Of a stretch of DNA of 47,333 nt, positions 43,665-47,333 are shown piece after piece (position 1 is the first letter of the stretch; each line of letters starts with the position of its first letter). The stretch is from contig JAHBUW010000021.1 of the NCBI GenBank assembly GCA_019637875.1, positions 1 through 47,333 on the forward strand. Reading direction: 5' to 3'. The notes under the pieces were generated by a model that was given only the letters and a program-made list of their open reading frames with translations, had not been told where the DNA came from and did not search any database. Source of the stretch: Pseudobdellovibrionaceae bacterium (GTDB lineage: Bacteria > Bdellovibrionota > Bdellovibrionia > Bdellovibrionales > Bdellovibrionaceae). Position numbers and translations under genes: made by a program.

Positions 43665-44093
43665 CTAGATATCGCAGCCCGGAACGACCTGTTCGATCAC
43701 TTTCGTTTTCTCATTCACGATGACGGCCGAGTTGCAGTCCGTTCCCAGACGCTCAAGCGCGATCGAAAGACGAGCGAGGACGTCGAGATCATCGAGTGGA
43801 ACGCCGGTCGAACGGTAGCTGCGGTTCGAGGCCGACACGTAAGAGTAAACGCGCGCGTTGAAGTCGATTTGCAGACGAACGACTTTGCCTTTCACCGACA
43901 AAAAGAACAGATCGCAAGATTGCGGGCGAACGTCGTTATCACACTGGGCGCCATTCAGCGGGATGACCGCGACGCCGGCTTGTTGGGCTTGGGGGTTCGG
44001 GTTCACGACACCGATCGCCATCGCGCTGGCTTGAGCGGCGAGACCAAGGACTGCAGAAAATAATACGGATTTCAAAATTGAATTCAAAGACAT
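43665..44093 (-). CDS. Exported protein of unknown function
   Basis: This is 142 aa with a signal peptide ('MSLNSILKSVLFSAVLGLAA', then QASA). The mature domain has four Cys ('AQCDNDVRPQSCDLFF' and two near the end). No recognised family. GAGGGG precedes the start. It is convergent with the 150-aa exported gene. Between this start and the fibre gene end (44094-44340) only the hairpin at 44314-44334 stands out. Confidence 0.72.
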   Translation of the reverse strand: MSLNSILKSVLFSAVLGLAAQASAMAIGVVNPNPQAQQAGVAVIPLNGAQCDNDVRPQSCDLFFLSVKGKVVRLQIDFNARVYSYVSASNRSYRSTGVPLDDLDVLARLSIALERLGTDCNSAVIVNEKTKVIEQVVPGCDI

Positions 44094-44313
44094 GTTTCCC
44101 CTCCCAGAGATCGGCTTCGGAGTTAGCTCCGGGCGGTGCGGGGGTCAAAGCTGTGAACGAACGAATGATTTGATCGGCCCCATAAGCGGAGTCGTGAACT
44201 TAGCTATCTCTTGATGATTGCAGCGGGATTTCCATTTTTAAGAACGAGAATCCGGAATTTCCCAATGATGTCGTGCCGTCGGGGTTCTGAAAATTTGCCA
44301 CGAGATGGCGGTT

Positions 44314-44334
44314 CGGCGGGCAGGGTGCCCGCCG
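44314..44334 (-). terminator. Strong hairpin after the fibre gene
   Basis: CGGCGGGCA (44314-44322) pairs perfectly with TGCCCGCCG (44326-44334) around a three-base loop. It begins six bases after the fibre gene stop. No T-run follows, so it is a GC stem terminator or 3'-end stabiliser. Confidence 0.55.
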
Positions 44335-44340
44335 GAGCTC

Positions 44341-47333
44341 TTACTTCGATTTCTCTTCGAGGAGTTTCTCGACGAGTTTTTCGAGGCGATCGACACGTTG
44401 TTTGAGGTCTTCGTTCTCGGCTTTGACCGACGCGATGTCGCGGGTGTTCTTCGCCGTTTGTTCGGCAAGTTGCGCCCACTGCTCTTTGGAAGCCTGGCAC
44501 AGACCGTAGAGTTCTTTCGTCGATTCGATCAAGGGCGCGACCAAGTTTCCGTACTTGACCGACTTTCTGCCGGTCGAATCGGTGACGACGAGTTCGGGGG
44601 CATACTCTTCGACCTCTTGAGCGATCAAACCGATTTCATTTTGATCGTTGGCCTTCCACTTAAAGCGATGTCCTTGCAGGTTCAGAATCAGCGCGAGTCC
44701 CTCGACGCCAACGATGTCTTTTTTCAAGCGACGATCCGAAGTGTACAGGAAGGCAGAAGAGGTCACACCGGTATTGTCGATCACGGCCACATCGCCAGAG
44801 TCCGCGGCGTTGGCGAAGGAGTATGAGCCCGCGCGGCTACTGATCCGGAAGGCGTTATTCCATCCCGCGGTAAAGTATCCATATTGTGTCGCCCCGCCGA
44901 GACGTGAGCGCATATTGATGCTCGCGTTGGCGTTGGCCGCCGAAGAAGTGATCTCGATGTTGGCGTCGCCGGATGCGGTTTCGAAGATCGCCGTTCCGTT
45001 ATCGAAACGCACTCCGGGCGTGCCGGCTTGATTCGCGAAGGTGTAAACTCCACCTTGGGATTCCATGTAGATTTCGCCGCCGGAGTTCGCCATGATCGCG
45101 GCGGGATAGGACGTCCCGTTCGAGCGACCGGTCAGGTTAATTCCCGCGTTCGTGTACTGACCCGCGCCTGACGTCGATTGGATATTGATGAAGGCTTCGC
45201 CGTTTTTACGAACATCGAGGGGCGCGACGGGACTGTTCGTCCCGATTCCGACCGAGCCGGTGTTGTAGTAGATGTTGCCCGCGTTCGTCGTCCACTGGCT
45301 CGTACCACCGCCAATCATATTCACCCAAGCCGCGCCCTCATAGGCCTCGAACTTGCTGGTCGTGGTGTTATAACGGATCAAGCCGGGGACGGGTGTCGGA
45401 CGATTCGTAGTGGTGTCCCGCGGAACGCGGATCGCCGAATAGGCGGCGCCGACGTGGTTGACGTCGAGGGCGTAGCTCGGGGAGTTCGTGTTGATACCGA
45501 GGACCAGCCCGTTGTTCGCGGTGAAGTGATAAGTCGCGATCGATCCGAGGTTGGTGCTCCAGCTGTTCTTACCGTAGAAGTTGCGCACGCCACCGTCATA
45601 GATTTGCATGTAGCTGTCGCCTTCGAGGAAGATGTTCCCGACGACGTGCAGGGCTTCGTCCGGGTTGCTGTTATCCGGGCTGTTGATCTTCACCCATTGC
45701 GGATCACGAGTTCCGATGTCGATGCCGTTCGCGGTATAAACCCACGACGTTCCCGCGCCGGTGTACGCCGAGCCGCCGATAAAGTCTTTCCAGCTGCCAC
45801 CCTCGCGGCCCTCGAACTTGTTGGTGTTTGAGTTATACCGGATCATCCCGTTCACCGGCGAAGTGGGACGGGCCGCCGTTGTCGCCACGGGGACGACGAG
45901 GGCCGAGTTCGACGACGTGGTGCCGACCAAGTGCAAGATGCCCGAGGGGGCGGTCGTTCCGATACCGACCCGGCCGCCGTTCTCGATCGTCATCAAGTCA
46001 TTGACGCCAGGACCGGGGGACGCCGCGGTCGCACCGATTTTGAACTTCCCACTGTCGCTCGCATCCACGCCCGAGTAGAACGATTGGAAGTTCCCCTGAT
46101 AGCGGATGAAAGAATCCGCGGCCGCGTGGGTCGCGTAAAGCATAAGGAAGGCGTTCGAACCGGACGTGTTGCTGTTGTTTTGGATAAAGATCGACGCGTC
46201 CGAGCTCGCGTTATAGTTCGCGACGTGCAGTCTTTGTTGGGGATCTTCGGTACCGATCCCGACGTAGCCATTTGTCTTCAGAGTCATGCCCGGAGGCTGA
46301 TTGTTCGTGAAGAAGCCCAAGTTGTGGTTCGTCCACGTTCCGAATTGACCCGAAAGCCCGATGGGTGACGTGTTACCGATCCACGACCCCACGATGACGG
46401 TGCCGTTGGTGTGCGTGAGACCGTAACGGTCGGTCGCCGTCTGCACGCTCAAAGCCGATGTCGGAGCGGTGGTGCCGATTCCGACTGCGCCGGCGTTCGT
46501 GATCGTCATCCGCGTGTTGTTGTTGGTTTCGAATGCCAACGCTTGGTTGTCGTTGGTACCGATGGTTCCGGTTTGACCGAACGAGTTCCCACCTTGTGCC
46601 CAGTTGGTTGTTCCGCCCGAGTTCGTCACCCACGAGAGGTTACCCGATGCGTCGGTTTGCAGGATCTGACCGTTCGTGCCGGTCCCCGCGGGCAGCGTGA
46701 GGGTGTAGTTTGAGGCCATCGTATCCGCCGCGCGAAGCGAAACGCTATTCGTGCCGTTGACGGCAAGCTCGCGCAGTTCGAGGCGACCCGAGTTGCCGGC
46801 GCCCGCGGCGACGGGGCCGGCGACGATCGCACCGCCCGCGACGTGCAGACGTCCCGAAGGCGCGGTCGTGCCGATTCCGACGTTGGCGGTCGCATTTTTG
46901 ATCGCGATCGCCGTATTCCAAGTGATCGCGTTCCCCGCGGTTCCGGGAGCCCCAACGTTGAACGAGAGCGAGTCATCCGTGTAGTTCTGGAAAATCCGCG
47001 AAGACGAGTCGGAAGTCAGGTATCTGTTCGTTGAGTTTCCGTCCGCGTTGAAGTTGATCGCGGGCCAGTTCGTTTCGAACGTGAGATCGGTGCCGACTTG
47101 GAAAACGGCGCTGGGGCTGGACGTGGCGATCCCGACGCTGCCGCCGCTGTTAATGAACATACGGGTGTTGTTGTTGGTTTCGAATGCCAACGCTTGGTTG
47201 TCGTTGGTACCGATGGTTCCGGTTTGACCGAACGAGTTCCCACCTTGTGCCCAGTTGGTTGTTCCACCCGAGTTCGTCACCCACGAAAGGTTGCCGGACG
47301 CGTCGGTCTGCAGAATCTGACCGTTCGTACCGG
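44341..47333 (-). CDS. Fibre protein with S74 chaperone domain, 5' end outside window
   Basis: The last 997 codons of a longer gene; the frame is open to the right edge. The body is made of repeated units such as 'GSVGIGTTAPSG', 'LHVAGG', 'QILQTDASGNLSWVTNSGG' and 'NTRMFINSGG', typical of trimeric beta-fibres. The C-terminal 150 residues are the intramolecular chaperone of the endosialidase type (peptidase S74): 'FLYTSDRRLKKDIVGVEGLA' with the self-cleaving Ser, 'NEIGLIAQEVEEYAPELV' and 'VKYGNLVAPLIESTKELY'. A terminal coiled coil 'ENEDLKQRVDRLEKLVEKLL' ends it. No phage gene lies nearby. Bdellovibrio encodes long trimeric surface fibres with such domains, used to bind prey, and this resembles them. 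A phage tail fibre is the alternative. Confidence 0.85.
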   Translation of the reverse strand, partial: GTNGQILQTDASGNLSWVTNSGGTTNWAQGGNSFGQTGTIGTNDNQALAFETNNNTRMFINSGGSVGIATSSPSAVFQVGTDLTFETNWPAINFNADGNSTNRYLTSDSSSRIFQNYTDDSLSFNVGAPGTAGNAITWNTAIAIKNATANVGIGTTAPSGRLHVAGGAIVAGPVAAGAGNSGRLELRELAVNGTNSVSLRAADTMASNYTLTLPAGTGTNGQILQTDASGNLSWVTNSGGTTNWAQGGNSFGQTGTIGTNDNQALAFETNNNTRMTITNAGAVGIGTTAPTSALSVQTATDRYGLTHTNGTVIVGSWIGNTSPIGLSGQFGTWTNHNLGFFTNNQPPGMTLKTNGYVGIGTEDPQQRLHVANYNASSDASIFIQNNSNTSGSNAFLMLYATHAAADSFIRYQGNFQSFYSGVDASDSGKFKIGATAASPGPGVNDLMTIENGGRVGIGTTAPSGILHLVGTTSSNSALVVPVATTAARPTSPVNGMIRYNSNTNKFEGREGGSWKDFIGGSAYTGAGTSWVYTANGIDIGTRDPQWVKINSPDNSNPDEALHVVGNIFLEGDSYMQIYDGGVRNFYGKNSWSTNLGSIATYHFTANNGLVLGINTNSPSYALDVNHVGAAYSAIRVPRDTTTNRPTPVPGLIRYNTTTSKFEAYEGAAWVNMIGGGTSQWTTNAGNIYYNTGSVGIGTNSPVAPLDVRKNGEAFINIQSTSGAGQYTNAGINLTGRSNGTSYPAAIMANSGGEIYMESQGGVYTFANQAGTPGVRFDNGTAIFETASGDANIEITSSAANANASINMRSRLGGATQYGYFTAGWNNAFRISSRAGSYSFANAADSGDVAVIDNTGVTSSAFLYTSDRRLKKDIVGVEGLALILNLQGHRFKWKANDQNEIGLIAQEVEEYAPELVVTDSTGRKSVKYGNLVAPLIESTKELYGLCQASKEQWAQLAEQTAKNTRDIASVKAENEDLKQRVDRLEKLVEKLLEEKSK
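46514..47265 (-). repeat. 101-bp perfect repeat within the fibre gene
   Basis: Bases 46514-46614 and 47165-47265 are identical over 101 bp, offset by 651 bp (217 codons), and remain similar beyond both ends. They encode 'NWAQGGNSFGQTGTIGTNDN' and following residues. Direct, in-frame repeats of this size allow unit gain or loss by recombination. Confidence 0.75.

Noticed and set aside
44341-47333. Prophage edge
   Set aside because: No integrase, capsid, tail or lysis genes in the window; the S74 domain alone does not show a phage.

Overview
The window is about 47 kb of GC-rich chromosome, densely coded on both strands with short intergenic gaps. It shows no rRNA or tRNA gene, no CRISPR array, no integrase and no transposase. 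Gene content points to a free-living Gram-negative of the Bdellovibrio / Oligoflexia (or broader delta-proteobacterial) type: many exported proteins with no recognised family, a poly-HAMP hybrid kinase, Ku plus three-domain LigD, an exported nuclease lipoprotein, and a long fibre protein with repeated 'VGIGTTAPSG' units and a C-terminal S74 chaperone domain. The taxonomic call is inference from gene content, not from a marker gene.

Layout. 1-873: 5' part of an M23 murein peptidase, minus strand, running off the left edge. 977-8479: a minus-strand metal-export operon (CzcI-like Cys/His protein, TolC-family channel, very short adaptor, HME-RND pump, Zn/Cd-type P-type ATPase). 8604-10880: an exported catalase-peroxidase with an OxyR-like half-site array upstream. 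11383-18962: a plus-strand signalling operon with a giant poly-HAMP hybrid kinase (split by a one-base frameshift), a second REC-PAS-kinase-REC protein, a small winged-helix-like protein and two DUF5985-like membrane proteins. 18972-21275: a secreted nuclease lipoprotein and two unknown exported proteins. 21499-24902: an SNM1/Artemis-like exonuclease translationally coupled to a RecB-nuclease/XPD-helicase fusion. 24899-27570: a DUF6178-like protein, a TetR regulator and an Fpg/Nei glycosylase interrupted by an in-frame stop. 27623-33355: a minus-strand stress-type set (45-aa basic protein, erythromycin-esterase family, OB-fold-like exported protein, phosphoribosyltransferase-hydrolase fusion, acetyl-CoA hydrolase family, hemerythrin). 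33534-38157: a plus-strand cluster of isochorismatase, membrane protein, remnant yetF/DUF421, Ku and LigD. 38105-44093: HD-GYP phosphodiesterase, BON protein, glycine-rich stress protein, DUF748 protein and several exported unknowns, one of them lysozyme-like. 44341 to the right edge: the fibre protein.

How it fits together. Metal export, peroxide removal, base-excision and double-strand-break repair, and envelope stress proteins together suggest a stress and survival region. The exonuclease / nuclease-helicase pair is a plausible end-processing partner for Ku-LigD about 10 kb away. The exported nuclease, murein hydrolases and trimeric fibre would suit a predatory or surface-associated life style.

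Three genes carry visible lesions: a one-base indel at a G5 run in the poly-HAMP kinase, a TAA at codon 42 of fpg, and an internal deletion in yetF. The residues at the nucleophile position of the phosphoribosyltransferase-linked hydrolase and in the Fpg zinc finger are also atypical. Any of the single-base lesions could be a sequence error.
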